From contig NZ_JAGGOL010000051.1 in assembly GCF_018614525.1 (NCBI RefSeq), positions 1-41,045 on the forward strand: 41,045 nt of DNA, given 5' to 3'. The translations under genes and the position numbers were made by a program. Source of the DNA: Streptomyces sp. ISL-11 (GTDB lineage Bacteria > Actinomycetota > Actinomycetes > Streptomycetales > Streptomycetaceae). Of this stretch, positions 22,419-30,294 are shown one piece after another. A model generated the notes under the pieces. The model did no database searches. It was not told the origin of the DNA and saw only the letters and a program-made list of their open reading frames with translations. Each line of letters begins with the position of its first letter. Position 1 is the stretch's first letter.

Positions 22419-23057
22419 GTCGTCCGGTACGTCCCGCATGAGGTTGTGCTTGCCGGCCAGGGCGTGGACCGACCACCGCGGGTCCTTCCGCAACCGCTCG
22501 TAGAGCGAGGCGAACGGGGACCCGCCCTCCCACTCCGACTCCGTCGCGTAGACATAGGTCCTGCTCCGGAAGCGGCTGAGGTCACCGGTGAGGCGGATGC
22601 GCTGAAGAGCCGACGCCAGCGGGTGATCCGTCGCGCGCGGGTCGAAGAAGGGCAGGGGCGGTATCGCGTAGCCGGTCTCACCCACGCCCAGGTACCAGTC
22701 GCCTTCGGCGGGGACGAGGCCGAAGACGGAGTCGCCGTCCTCGGGGACGAGGGCGTCGAGGTAGACGAGCGAGTCCACCCGCCGCGGCACCCGGTCCGCG
22801 ACGCCGGTGATCACCATGCCGCCGTAGCTGTGGCCGACCAGCACCGCGTCCTCGATCGCCTCGGCCTCCAGGACGCCGACCACGTCCTGGATGTGCGTGT
22901 CCAGGTTCACCGTCGAGGTCAGGAGGTGGGCGCGCTCGGCGACGCCGGTCAGGGTCAGGGCGTACACGCGGTGCCCGTGCCGCCGCAGCGGCTCGACGAG
23001 CGTCTCGAAGCTCCAGGCGCCGTGGCACATGCCCGGGACGAGGACGAAGGTTGCCAT
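22362..23057 (-). CDS. alpha/beta-fold hydrolase
   Basis: This 231-residue hydrolase has an oxyanion loop LVPGMCHGAWSF, nucleophile Ser77 in VGHSYGG, acid near LYLDALVPEDGD or later, and a C-terminal His (about 204) in AGKHNLMRD. It belongs to the short esterase group (EstC/hydroxynitrile-lyase-like), acting on small esters or ring-cleavage products. Its start lies 12 bp after the stop of the upstream monooxygenase gene, so the order on the minus strand is SnoaL-like, FAD monooxygenase, hydrolase: one operon. The 3' end overlaps the convergent LysR gene. Confidence 0.85.
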   Translation of the reverse strand: MATFVLVPGMCHGAWSFETLVEPLRRHGHRVYALTLTGVAERAHLLTSTVNLDTHIQDVVGVLEAEAIEDAVLVGHSYGGMVITGVADRVPRRVDSLVYLDALVPEDGDSVFGLVPAEGDWYLGVGETGYAIPPLPFFDPRATDHPLASALQRIRLTGDLSRFRSRTYVYATESEWEGGSPFASLYERLRKDPRWSVHALAGKHNLMRDVPDDLVKILLVTAGAGRGELDE

Positions 23058-23069
23058 GGGTGCTGCTCC

Positions 23070-24224
23070 TCAGGGCCGGCGGGGCCGGCGGTCGGCGCCG
23101 GTGGCGCGGCGGTAGTCCTCGGTGATGCGGGCGAGTTCGGCGGGGGTACGGGCGTCCGCGCCGCGTCGCATCTCGCGGTTCACGGCGATGACGGCGGCCG
23201 TCGCCTCGCGGCGCGCCTTCTCGTACGCGGCCAGGCCGTGGGGCAGGCCGGCGGCCGCGAGCTCGTCGGCCAGGACGCGCGCGTCGACGATCGCCTGGGA
23301 CGCGCCGTTCGCGCCGAGCGGATACATGGGGTGGGCGGCGTCGCCCAGCAGGGTGACTCGGCCCGTGCCCCACGACGGCAGGGGGTCCCGGTCGACCATG
23401 GGGTATTCGAGGATCATCGAGCTGTTGGTGATCAGGGAGGGGACGTCGAGCAGACCGAGGTCCCAGTGGCCGATGTGGCGCAGGATGTCTTCCGGGCGGC
23501 CCGGGAGGTTCCAGTTGGCGTCGCCGGGCAGCGGGCCGGGCTCGGCCACCTGGACCTGGGCCACCCAGTTGATCAGGTTCGGGCCGATCGGGTAGGCGAC
23601 GAGCTCGCTCGGCTCGCTGCCCTCGCCCCGCGCGATGACCATCGAACTGCCGCCGAGGAAGGGCCCGGCCTCGGTCACCCCGCGCCACATCTGTACGCCG
23701 GACCATGCCAGCGGCCCTTGGCCCGGGTGCAGTTGGGCCCGTACCGCCGAGTGCAGGCCGTCCGCGCCGATCAGCACGTCGGCCGCGATGTCCGTGCCGC
23801 CGACCCGGGCCCGTACGGTGTCGGCGTCCTGCGTGAACCCCGTCAGCCGGGCGCCGGTGCGGACCGCGTGCGGGCCGAGCCGCTCGCGCACCGCGGACAG
23901 CAGCAGCATCTGCAACTGCCCGCGGTGCACGGCGTACTGCGGCCGGTCGTATCCCCCGGGGAGCCCGCGCTTCTTGGTGAAAAGCGTGGTTCCCGACTGG
24001 TCGCAGTAGACGTTCTCGCTGATGGCGACGCCGATACGGGCCAGGTCGTCGCCGAGACCCAGGTCGGTGAGCTCCCGCACGGCGTGCGGGAGGACGTTGA
24101 TGCCGACGCCCAGGGGGCGGAGTTCGCGGGAGCCCTCGATCAGGGCCGCCCCGATGCCCGCGGCGTGGAGGGTGAGCGCGGTGGTGAGGCCGGCGATGCC
24201 GGCCCCGGCTATGAGGACGCGCAT
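23070..24224 (-). CDS. FAD-dependent aromatic monooxygenase
   Basis: This 384-residue class A flavoprotein monooxygenase has an N-terminal GAGIAGLTTAL FAD motif (7-17), the GADGLHSAVR DG motif (153-162), and GDAAHPMYPLG (294-304), the ribose-contacting GD motif. The rest resembles salicylate/3-hydroxybenzoate hydroxylases and antibiotic-tailoring hydroxylases. ATG at 24224 starts 2 bp after the stop of the SnoaL-like gene. With the hydrolase and the SnoaL-like protein it could hydroxylate an aromatic or polyketide-like substrate, later opened by the hydrolase. The substrate cannot be read from the sequence. Confidence 0.9.
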   Translation of the reverse strand: MRVLIAGAGIAGLTTALTLHAAGIGAALIEGSRELRPLGVGINVLPHAVRELTDLGLGDDLARIGVAISENVYCDQSGTTLFTKKRGLPGGYDRPQYAVHRGQLQMLLLSAVRERLGPHAVRTGARLTGFTQDADTVRARVGGTDIAADVLIGADGLHSAVRAQLHPGQGPLAWSGVQMWRGVTEAGPFLGGSSMVIARGEGSEPSELVAYPIGPNLINWVAQVQVAEPGPLPGDANWNLPGRPEDILRHIGHWDLGLLDVPSLITNSSMILEYPMVDRDPLPSWGTGRVTLLGDAAHPMYPLGANGASQAIVDARVLADELAAAGLPHGLAAYEKARREATAAVIAVNREMRRGADARTPAELARITEDYRRATGADRRPRRP

Positions 24225-24226
24225 GG

Positions 24227-24607
24227 TCAGCCCGCGATCTCGGGACGGTCGGCGATCTCGGGGCGGTCCATGATGCGCAGCCACGTGCCGTCCGGCTGCT
24301 GCCGCGCGACCTGGACGCGGCCGCCGGTGTCGTCCGCCGGTCGCGTCGAGGTGACGGCCAGGTCGCCGTACCGGAGGGTCGGCAGCGGCTCCTCCACCTC
24401 GAACCGCGGGGTCTGCGCGACCATGTGCTCGAACAGCGCGCGGATCGCCTCCCGGCCGACCGTCCGCGCACCCGGTGGGAAGGCGAGGACGGCGTCCTCC
24501 GCGTAGAGCTCGGCGAGCCCTTCTGCGTCACCGGCGTTGGCGCGCTCCACGAACATCCGGGCGAGGTCCTCGGGGGCGGTGGCGCGCGGGCGAGGGGTGG
24601 TGTCCAT
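24227..24607 (-). CDS. SnoaL/NTF2-like protein
   Basis: This 126-residue protein has the NTF2-like cone fold pattern: DLARMFVERANAGDAEGLAE, then LYAEDAVLAFPPGARTVGRE, then AIRALFEHM. Such proteins act as small cyclases, isomerases or hydroxylases, or bind steroid- or polyketide-like ligands. The C-terminus has a short duplication (DRPEIA-DRPEIAG). It is the first gene of the three-gene operon, divergent from the LysR gene at 24720 across a 112-bp gap with three CTAG-containing boxes. Ribosome site AAGGAG is a little distant but clear. Confidence 0.85.
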   Translation of the reverse strand: MDTTPRPRATAPEDLARMFVERANAGDAEGLAELYAEDAVLAFPPGARTVGREAIRALFEHMVAQTPRFEVEEPLPTLRYGDLAVTSTRPADDTGGRVQVARQQPDGTWLRIMDRPEIADRPEIAG

Positions 24608-24673
24608 GCTCAGCTCCTTTTCCTTCCTTGCGGGCCTTGCTGCCCCGCACTCCTCAGCCTCCTCGCCACCGAT

Positions 24674-24708
24674 CTAGAAGTCCAAGAGCTAGTGATGCTC
24701 GTAGCTAG
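24674..24708. promoter_or_regulatory. array of three CTAG boxes, probable LysR operator
   Basis: CTAG occurs at 24674, 24689 and 24705 (steps of 15 and 16 bp) in an A/T-rich 50-bp stretch directly before the LysR ATG at 24720. CTAG is rare in Streptomyces DNA, so a regular triplet suggests a repeated half-site controlling both the LysR gene and the divergent SnoaL/monooxygenase/hydrolase operon. Confidence 0.5.
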
Positions 24709-24719
24709 AATCATTCGTT

Positions 24720-25592
24720 ATGGAACTTCGCCAGTTGGAGTACTTCGTGACCGTGGCCGAGGAGGCCAACTTCACCCGGGCGGCAGCCAAGTTGCACGTG
24801 GCGCAGCCCGGCGTCAGCGCGCAGGTCCGGCGGCTGGAACGGGAGCTCGGGCAGGAGCTGCTGGACCGGTCGGGCCGCGCCGTGCGGCTGACGGAGGTCG
24901 GCGAGGCCGTCCTCCCGTACGCGCGCGCGGCGCTGGCGGCGGTGGACGGGGTGCGGCTGGCCGTGGACGAGATGTCGGGGCTGCTGCGCGGGCACGTCGC
25001 TCTCGGCATGGTGACCTCGCACGACGTCGATCTGCCGGCGCTGCTGGCGGAGTTCCACGCGGATCACCCCGGTGTGGAGATCACCCTCGCCGAGGCCAAC
25101 ACCCACGAGCTCATCGAGGCGTTGCGGTCCGGACGGCTGGACGCGGCGATCATCGCGTTCGGTGAGACGCTGCCACCGGGCCTCGCGATCCACTCGATCA
25201 TCGAGGAGCGGATCGTGGCGGCCGTCGGCCTGGACGACGAGCTCGCCGCCGGGACGACGATCCCGCTCGCCGCCCTGCGCGACCAGGTACTGATCAGCCT
25301 CCCGCAGGGGACGGGAATCCGGTCGATCTTCGACGATGCCTGCGCGGCCGCCGGGTTCGCCCCGCGCGTCGCCTTCGAGGCCGGCAGCCCGGTGGTGCTG
25401 GCGAAGCTGGCCGCGCGAGGGCTGGGCGCCGCGATCATTCCGGAGGGCCTGGCCCGGTCGAGGGCGGACCTGCACACGCTGATGATCGACGAACCGGCGC
25501 TGCGTGGGGGGCTCGCGCTGGCGTGGCGCGAGGACGGACCCATGAGCCCGGCGGCCCGCGCCTTGGTGGAACGGGCCCGGCGCATGCCGTAG
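24720..25592 (+). CDS. LysR-family transcriptional regulator (second)
   Basis: This 290-residue protein has the winged helix at about 1-60 (MELRQLEYFVTVAEEANFTR; AAAKLHVAQPGVSAQVRRLE) and an effector domain from about 90 (GHVALGMVTSHDVDLPALLA), in the CynR/CatR-like branch. It is divergent from the SnoaL-like/monooxygenase/hydrolase operon, so it is the likely inducer-responsive activator of that operon. It differs clearly from the LysR gene at 21531. A dispersed repeat begins at the base after its TAG. Confidence 0.9.
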   Translation: MELRQLEYFVTVAEEANFTRAAAKLHVAQPGVSAQVRRLERELGQELLDRSGRAVRLTEVGEAVLPYARAALAAVDGVRLAVDEMSGLLRGHVALGMVTSHDVDLPALLAEFHADHPGVEITLAEANTHELIEALRSGRLDAAIIAFGETLPPGLAIHSIIEERIVAAVGLDDELAAGTTIPLAALRDQVLISLPQGTGIRSIFDDACAAAGFAPRVAFEAGSPVVLAKLAARGLGAAIIPEGLARSRADLHTLMIDEPALRGGLALAWREDGPMSPAARALVERARRMP

Positions 25593-25768
25593 GCCGTGTC
25601 CGGCGGATCTTCGGCTGCGGGCCGTCCTTGCCGCGTGGCCGCCTGCGGCGGGGCGGGCCGTCTTTGCCGCCTGCGGCGGCGGGCGCCCTGCGGGCGCGTC
25701 CTCAAGCGCCGGACTGGCTTGATTTTCGGCTGAGCCCAGCCGCTTTCAGCCCGTCCGGCGATTGAGGA
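25593..25768. repeat. dispersed convergent-gap repeat, copy 1
   Basis: This 176-bp copy starts at the base after the LysR stop codon and fills most of the gap to the converging glutamine-synthetase-like gene. Its proximal part (GCCGTGTCCGGCGG..., with two GCCTGCGGCGG blocks and GGGCGCCCTGCGGGCGC) is about 90 percent identical to copy 2. Its distal part is an imperfect palindrome, 25699-25768, with arms TCCTCAAGCGCCGGACTGG and CCCGTCCGGCGATTGAGGA (2 mismatches). Probably a two-way terminator. Confidence 0.8.
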
Positions 25769-25816
25769 CGCCACCGCGCAGCGGTGGTGCGCACGACACG
25801 GCCCGCAGCCGCCCGC

Positions 25817-27214
25817 TCAGCAGCCCTCCTCGGCGTACATCGCGTGTTCCCAGTCGGTCACCGAACCGCAGAAGCGGGCCCATTCGTCCGCCTTGAGGAC
25901 CTGGAAGAGGTCGGTGAGTTCCGGGCCCAGCGCGCCGGTGACGACCGGGTCGGCGACGAACTCCGCCACGGCCTCGCCCAAGGTCATGGGCAGCGCGGCA
26001 GCCGGAGACGCGGCCTCGGCGTAGCCGGCGCCCTCGTGGGCGGGGCCGGGGTCGGTGCGGTTCTTGATGCCGTCCTCGATGGCGGCGAGGAGCACCGCGT
26101 GCGACAGGTACGGATTGACCATCGCGTCCGGCAGTTTGAACTCCAGGCGGCCGTTCGCCGAAAGGCGCACGCTGCACGTCTTGTTGTCCATACCCCAGTT
26201 GGCATGCGTGGGCGCGAATTGACTGGCGTGCCAATAGCGTTTGTAGGAGTTGACCGTGGGGCCCATGACGGCGGTCATGGCGGTGGTGTGGGCGAGGATT
26301 CCGCCGATGGCGTGCCGGCCGATGTCGGTCAGGTGCAGCTGTCGCGTTCCCGGGTCGGCGAGTACGTTCTCCTCGCCCCGCCAGAGGCTGAGGTTGTGGT
26401 GACAGCCGTTGCCTTTACGGTCATTGGCGGGCTTGGGCATGAAGCTGACGGTGACGCCGAGTTCGCGGGCGACCTGGCGGCAGATCTGCCGGTGGACGAC
26501 GAGCCTGTCGGCGGTGCGGTCGGCGTGGTCGTACATCCAGTTCAGTTCGAGCTGGCCGGGGTCCTCGTAGTCGCCCTCGATCATGTCGAGGCCGAGGGCC
26601 TGCCCGTAGGCGATCACCTTCTGGTAGATCGGCCGGTACCGCTCAAGGTGATCGACGTGGTAGGCGGGGCTGGTGTGCGGGCGGGGCCGGGGTTCCAGGC
26701 CGGGGCCGCTCCAGGAGAGTTCGGGTTCGCAGCCGGTGCGCAGTTCCAGGCCCGTCCGCTCGGTGAACGCGGCGTGGACCTGGTGCAGATTGCCGCGCGC
26801 GTCGGTGCCCAGGGCGCGGCCGCCGATGTCTCCGGCGGTGTGGGCGGATTCGTACAGGCGGCAGAAGAACCGGCCCATCCGGGTGTCCCAGGGCAGCACG
26901 GCGAACGTGTCCAGGTCCGGCATCGCTGTGAATTCGGCGGCTCCGCACCCTCCGCCGAGGAGCGTGCCGTGCCGGTCGGTCTGCAGGTCCGCCAGCACGG
27001 TGCGGTGCATCTGCACGCCGTGTTCGACGTTGCGGGCCAGGTGCCGCGCGGGTACCACCTTGCCGATGACCCGGCCCGTGACCGTCACCGTTTGGTAGTA
27101 CACATATTCCACGCCGGATTCGGCCATCCGGGTCCGCACCGCCTCGACGGCGGCCTCGTCGGTATTGCGTTCGCGGTGCTGGTCCAGCTCGGGCAGGTCC
27201 CTGACGGTCGTCAT
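25817..27214 (-). CDS. glutamine-synthetase-family ligase
   Basis: This 465-residue protein is of the GS fold. Metal and substrate motifs are recognisable: EPELSW (163-168), GDYEDPGQLELNW (214-226), FMPKPANDRKGNGCHHN (258-274), GPTVNSYKRY (318-327) and RLEFKLPDAMVNPYLSHAV (356-374), where Lys replaces the usual Arg. It diverges from housekeeping GlnA (no Tyr-adenylylation motif), so it is likely a specialised gamma-glutamyl-amide/amine or amide ligase. ATG at 27214 has GAGGAA 5 bp upstream. It is divergent from the ornithine-cyclodeaminase-like gene across 192 bp, suggesting a shared pathway. Confidence 0.85.
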   Translation of the reverse strand: MTTVRDLPELDQHRERNTDEAAVEAVRTRMAESGVEYVYYQTVTVTGRVIGKVVPARHLARNVEHGVQMHRTVLADLQTDRHGTLLGGGCGAAEFTAMPDLDTFAVLPWDTRMGRFFCRLYESAHTAGDIGGRALGTDARGNLHQVHAAFTERTGLELRTGCEPELSWSGPGLEPRPRPHTSPAYHVDHLERYRPIYQKVIAYGQALGLDMIEGDYEDPGQLELNWMYDHADRTADRLVVHRQICRQVARELGVTVSFMPKPANDRKGNGCHHNLSLWRGEENVLADPGTRQLHLTDIGRHAIGGILAHTTAMTAVMGPTVNSYKRYWHASQFAPTHANWGMDNKTCSVRLSANGRLEFKLPDAMVNPYLSHAVLLAAIEDGIKNRTDPGPAHEGAGYAEAASPAAALPMTLGEAVAEFVADPVVTGALGPELTDLFQVLKADEWARFCGSVTDWEHAMYAEEGC

Positions 27215-27283
27215 GACTTCCTCGCAAGCGGGGAGGGGATCAGGTCGGCGGCCACCTGGGCCGAATTGCCGCGTTTGCTCACC

Positions 27284-27294
27284 AAAGATACTTT
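27284..27294. promoter_or_regulatory. A/T-rich palindrome in the GS/OCD divergent promoter region
   Basis: AAAGATACTTT (27284-27294) lies within about 35 bp of unusually A/T-rich sequence in the 192-bp divergent gap. A direct repeat of TTTGCT/TTTGCT flanks it. It is a candidate shared promoter/operator; the regulator is not in the window. Confidence 0.4.
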
Positions 27295-27406
27295 TGCTTA
27301 TTGTGCGCCGCTCGCTGAGGCGCGGCGCGGCACAGCGCACTGCCCGCACCCGCAGGTGTAACCGCACGGTCGGCATCACAGCCCACCCTGGCAGGAGAAG
27401 CGCCGT

Positions 27407-28441
27407 ATGCGACCCGAAACCCTCCTGCTGACGCAGGACGACCTGAACGAGATCCTTGACGCCCACGGCCGCCACGCGTTCATGGACCTGGTGATCGAGC
27501 GACTGCACGAAGCGCTCGTGCTCGCCCACCACAGCCGCACCGCGACCCCCTCACGGGCGGGCGTGCGGCGCTGTCCGCAGGAGACCGGTGTCCTGGAGTG
27601 GATGCCGCACCACGAGTCCGGCCGCTGCCTGACCGTGAAGACGGTCGGCTACACGCCGACGAACCCGTCCGCCAGGGGTCTGCCGACCATCCTCGCGACC
27701 CTGACGCGCTTCGACGACGAGACCGGCCACCTGGTGGCGGTCTGCGACGGCGTCCTGCCGACCGCGATCCGCACGGGTGCGGCCTCCGCCGTGGCCAGCC
27801 GGCTGCTCGCGCACCCGGACAGTGCCACCCTGGGCCTGATCGGCGCGGGCGCGCAGGCCATCACGCAACTCCACGCCGTGTCCCGGGCGTTCCGGCTGCG
27901 TGATGTCCTCGTGCACGACATCGACCCGGCGCGCGGCACCAGCCTCGCCGAACGGGCCGCCTTCCTGGGCCTGGACATCCGCGTGGCCACCGTGCGGCAG
28001 ATCGAGGAGTCCGCGGACATCATCTGCACGGCCACCTCGGTCGGTGTCGGCGCCGGTCCGGCGCTCGACGGAACCCACCTCCGGCCGCACGTCCACTTCA
28101 ACGCCATCGGCGCCGACCTGCCCGGCAAGACCGAGCTGCCGGTGGAGGTGCTGCGCTCCGCGCTGGTCGTCCCCGATCACCTCGAACAGGCGCGCAGGGA
28201 GGGTGAGTGCCAGCAGCTGAAGCCGGCGGAGATCGGCCCGGACCTGCCGACCCTGCTGGCGTCGCCCGCCGAGGCGGTGGCGCATCAGGGCCGGTGGACC
28301 GTGTTCGACTCGACCGGCTACGCGCTGGAGGACCACGCGATCCTCGACGTGCTGCTGGAACTGGCGGAGAAGTACGGCCTCGGGCAGCGGGTACGGGTGG
28401 AACACCTGCCTGCCGATGCGCTCAATCCGTACGAGGGGTGA
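27407..28441 (+). CDS. ornithine cyclodeaminase / mu-crystallin family dehydrogenase
   Basis: This 344-residue protein has the OCD fold: substrate-side Lys in LTVKTVGYTPTNPSARGLPT (Lys78), LPTAIRTGAASAVASRLLA (118-136), Rossmann motif GLIGAGAQA (143-151), and FNAIGADLPGKTELP. The family includes ornithine cyclodeaminase, alanine dehydrogenase, pyrroline-carboxylate reductase and SbnB, which makes 2,3-diaminopropionate for siderophores. An upstream GGAG (27392-27395) precedes the ATG. Divergent pairing with a GS-like ligase suggests production of an unusual amino acid or amide. Which member reaction applies cannot be decided from sequence alone. Confidence 0.85.
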   Translation: MRPETLLLTQDDLNEILDAHGRHAFMDLVIERLHEALVLAHHSRTATPSRAGVRRCPQETGVLEWMPHHESGRCLTVKTVGYTPTNPSARGLPTILATLTRFDDETGHLVAVCDGVLPTAIRTGAASAVASRLLAHPDSATLGLIGAGAQAITQLHAVSRAFRLRDVLVHDIDPARGTSLAERAAFLGLDIRVATVRQIEESADIICTATSVGVGAGPALDGTHLRPHVHFNAIGADLPGKTELPVEVLRSALVVPDHLEQARREGECQQLKPAEIGPDLPTLLASPAEAVAHQGRWTVFDSTGYALEDHAILDVLLELAEKYGLGQRVRVEHLPADALNPYEG

Positions 28442-28536
28442 CGGGGTCGTGCCGGCCGCTGTCGCAGGCTCGGAACGTGACCTGATCTCCTACGCCCGCC
28501 TCGCCCCGGCGACCTGACGTCCCGTCCGTAACCGGG

Positions 28537-28583
28537 CACCAGCCTCTCCGCTCCCGGGGGAAGCGGCCCCCAGGAGGCCGGTG
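28537..28583. terminator. hairpin between the converging OCD and repeat-protein genes
   Basis: CACCAGCCTC (28537-28546) pairs with GAGGCCGGTG (28574-28583), one mismatch, with a further CCGCT/AGCGG pairing inside. The rest of the 167-bp gap is featureless. Confidence 0.5.
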
Positions 28584-28608
28584 CGCGGATGTGTGTCACT
28601 CGCCGAGT

Positions 28609-29109
28609 TCAGTTGATGCCGGGCTCGATCTTGCCGTGGGCGTTCGCGGGCATGTACCGCTTGTTGCCCTGGAAGTGGACCTCGTAGCCGGAGCTGAGCG
28701 CGTGGATCCACAGCAAGGGGTCGAGAAGGTTCGAGCCGCTGTCGAGGTGCGCGACCCCGGTGGCGTCCGTGACCGCCGTGCCGACCTGCCGGCCGTCAGT
28801 GAGCGTGAAGGTGATCGGCTGTCCCTTGATGGGCTGGCCGTCGTTGTCGATGAGCTTCGCGCTGACCTGGGCCTGCGCCTGCCCGAGCACGGTGCCCTTC
28901 ACGGTCGCCGCGGTGAGCTGCGGGTATTCCTTCTCCGGGTCAGGCTGGGGCTGAGGCGGGTAGTAATACCCGTACGGGCCCGGCTGGGGCTGGGGCTGGT
29001 AGTACCCGTAGGGCCCGGGCTGGGGCGGGTAGTAGCCCCAGGGGCCAGGCTGGGGCTGGGGGTTCCCGTACGGTCCGGGCTGGGGCTGCGGCGCGTATGG
29101 CTGTGTCAC
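28609..29109 (-). CDS. Pro/Gln/Gly/Tyr repeat protein with C-terminal Ig-like domain
   Basis: This 166-residue protein has a GTG start at 29109. Residues 1-60 are five imperfect units of the type PQPQPGPYGYY(Y)P, with Trp replacing Tyr once: fully disordered and aromatic-rich. Residues 65-166 form a beta-sandwich-like domain (ATVKGTVLGQAQAQVSAKLI; PIKGQPITFTLTDGRQVGTA; TDATGVAHLDSG) resembling bacterial Ig-like (Big) modules. No signal peptide or membrane helix is present, which is odd because Ig-like modules are normally extracellular. The make-up suggests a phase-separating or matrix protein, or export by a route other than Sec. Stand-alone gene. Confidence 0.7.
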   Translation of the reverse strand: MTQPYAPQPQPGPYGNPQPQPGPWGYYPPQPGPYGYYQPQPQPGPYGYYYPPQPQPDPEKEYPQLTAATVKGTVLGQAQAQVSAKLIDNDGQPIKGQPITFTLTDGRQVGTAVTDATGVAHLDSGSNLLDPLLWIHALSSGYEVHFQGNKRYMPANAHGKIEPGIN

Positions 29110-29572
29110 CAGAGAACTCCTGCTGGTCGTGTGCGGTGAGTTTCCTACCGAGCCAGTGCGTGGCGAACGAACAGCTTGGGCACATGCGAAGTCGAGAACA
29201 CCGGTGCGAACATTCGAGAACGTCCGATAATCCGGATATCACTCTGCGGTGTTTCTCCTTGCCGTGTTCAAAAGGTATGCCGATTCCCATCCCGGCCACA
29301 TCGACCCCATCGAGCCATCCGCAGGAAACAAGCGAGATGAGACCCGACGGCTCATCGCCTAGGGGCGCCTGGCGAACGGGCAGGCCAGGAGGGCCGATGG
29401 GGCCCTCCCGCCACACCCTCACCCGGGAACCCCTCGACCGCGGCCGAAAACCGCATGACAACCGTTTCTGCAGGCCAGGGAGCGCATCGGAATGGGCCGA
29501 AAACCGGGTCGTGCCGGCAGTCGACGGTGAACGAATTTCGTTTGAGCTTCCTGGCTTTCGTCGGCGTCGAGG
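29110..29572. other. 463-bp gap with a direct repeat and a hairpin
   Basis: No gene is supported. TCGAGAAC occurs at 29192-29199 and 29214-29221, a 22-bp step (two helical turns), about 85-110 bp upstream of the repeat-protein start, a likely activator or repressor site. GAGGGCC (29389-29395) and GGCCCTC (29401-29407) form a hairpin that may terminate the oxidoreductase transcript. Confidence 0.4.
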
Positions 29573-30253
29573 TCAACGAACAGTGGTCCGCGAATCCGCC
29601 GCGATGAGGGCGACAGCGTCTCTGACCGCGTCCAGCGCCGCCGATCGTTCCTGGTCGGTCATGCGGACAGGCCCATGGGTGACCACGGGGTCGAGTGCCT
29701 GGAATCCGACGAACTCCAGCATTCCGCGGTGGATGTGGTACAGGAAGTCGTCCATCGAGCCGAAGGTGCCACCGGGGCGGAACGACTCACTGGACCCGCC
29801 GGTCGTGAACAGCAGCATCGCGCGCTTCCCGACGAGCGCCGCGTCGCCGAAGACTCCGTAGTCCCCGCCGAAGACCCCGCCCATCACGAAGACCCGGTCC
29901 ACCCATCCCTTGAGGATGGCGGGCAGCGAGAACCACCACAGCGGGAAGGACAGTACGAGCAGATCAGCGGCGAGCAGTCGATCGAGATGGGCCTTGACGG
30001 CCGCATCGAGCGTCCCGTCCTTGACCGCGCGCCGCTGCTCGACCTGCGGCTTGAAGTGCCCTTCCCCCGGCGCGTACTCCTCACGGGCGAGGACCGGCGC
30101 CCATGCGTCGGAGTAGAGATCGAGGATGTCGACCCGGTACCCGGCCTCCCGCAGGGCCTGAGCCGCAGTGGTCATCTGGGCCGTGGTGAACGACTGGGGC
30201 TCGGGGTGAGCGTGGACGATCAGCGCGATGGGAGCAGCATCGAAGGTCGACAT
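29573..30253 (-). CDS. NAD(P)H-dependent quinone/flavodoxin-fold oxidoreductase
   Basis: This 226-residue flavodoxin-like (NQO1/MdaB) protein has ALIVHAHPEPQSFTTAQMTT for FMN/FAD phosphate binding, LLVLSFPLWWFSLPAILKGW (the LxFPLWW(F) quinone-pocket motif), and KRAMLLFTTGGSSESF. It reduces quinones or related electrophiles with two electrons. It follows the ArsR-type regulator by 41 bp on the same strand. That short gap contains A/T-rich ATATCGACGTATTGCGATGC, probably its own promoter and operator. A Streptomyces redox-stress unit under ArsR-type control is the simplest reading. Confidence 0.88.
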   Translation of the reverse strand: MSTFDAAPIALIVHAHPEPQSFTTAQMTTAAQALREAGYRVDILDLYSDAWAPVLAREEYAPGEGHFKPQVEQRRAVKDGTLDAAVKAHLDRLLAADLLVLSFPLWWFSLPAILKGWVDRVFVMGGVFGGDYGVFGDAALVGKRAMLLFTTGGSSESFRPGGTFGSMDDFLYHIHRGMLEFVGFQALDPVVTHGPVRMTDQERSAALDAVRDAVALIAADSRTTVR

Positions 30254-30294
30254 GAGGCGATCATATCGACGTATTGCGATGCGTCAATTGGTTT

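Noticed and set aside
22446..24506. A 686-codon plus-strand open frame opposite the hydrolase/monooxygenase operon
   Set aside because: It is the antisense shadow of three well-recognised minus-strand genes, with Arg/Gly/Val-rich text and no family features.
25784..27361. A 525-codon plus-strand frame opposite the glutamine-synthetase-like gene
   Set aside because: It has no recognisable fold; the minus strand has all the GS motifs and a good ribosome site.
27300..27380. GC-rich inverted text in the GS/OCD gap as a riboswitch or T-box
   Set aside because: GGCGCGGCGCGGC/GCCGCTCGC pairing is short and GC-driven; no conserved riboswitch core is visible.
29180..29225. GAACATTCG-type text resembling an actinobacterial SOS box
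   Set aside because: The two TCGAGAAC half-words are direct repeats, not the inverted TCGAAC-N4-GTTCGA arrangement, so a LexA site is not supported.
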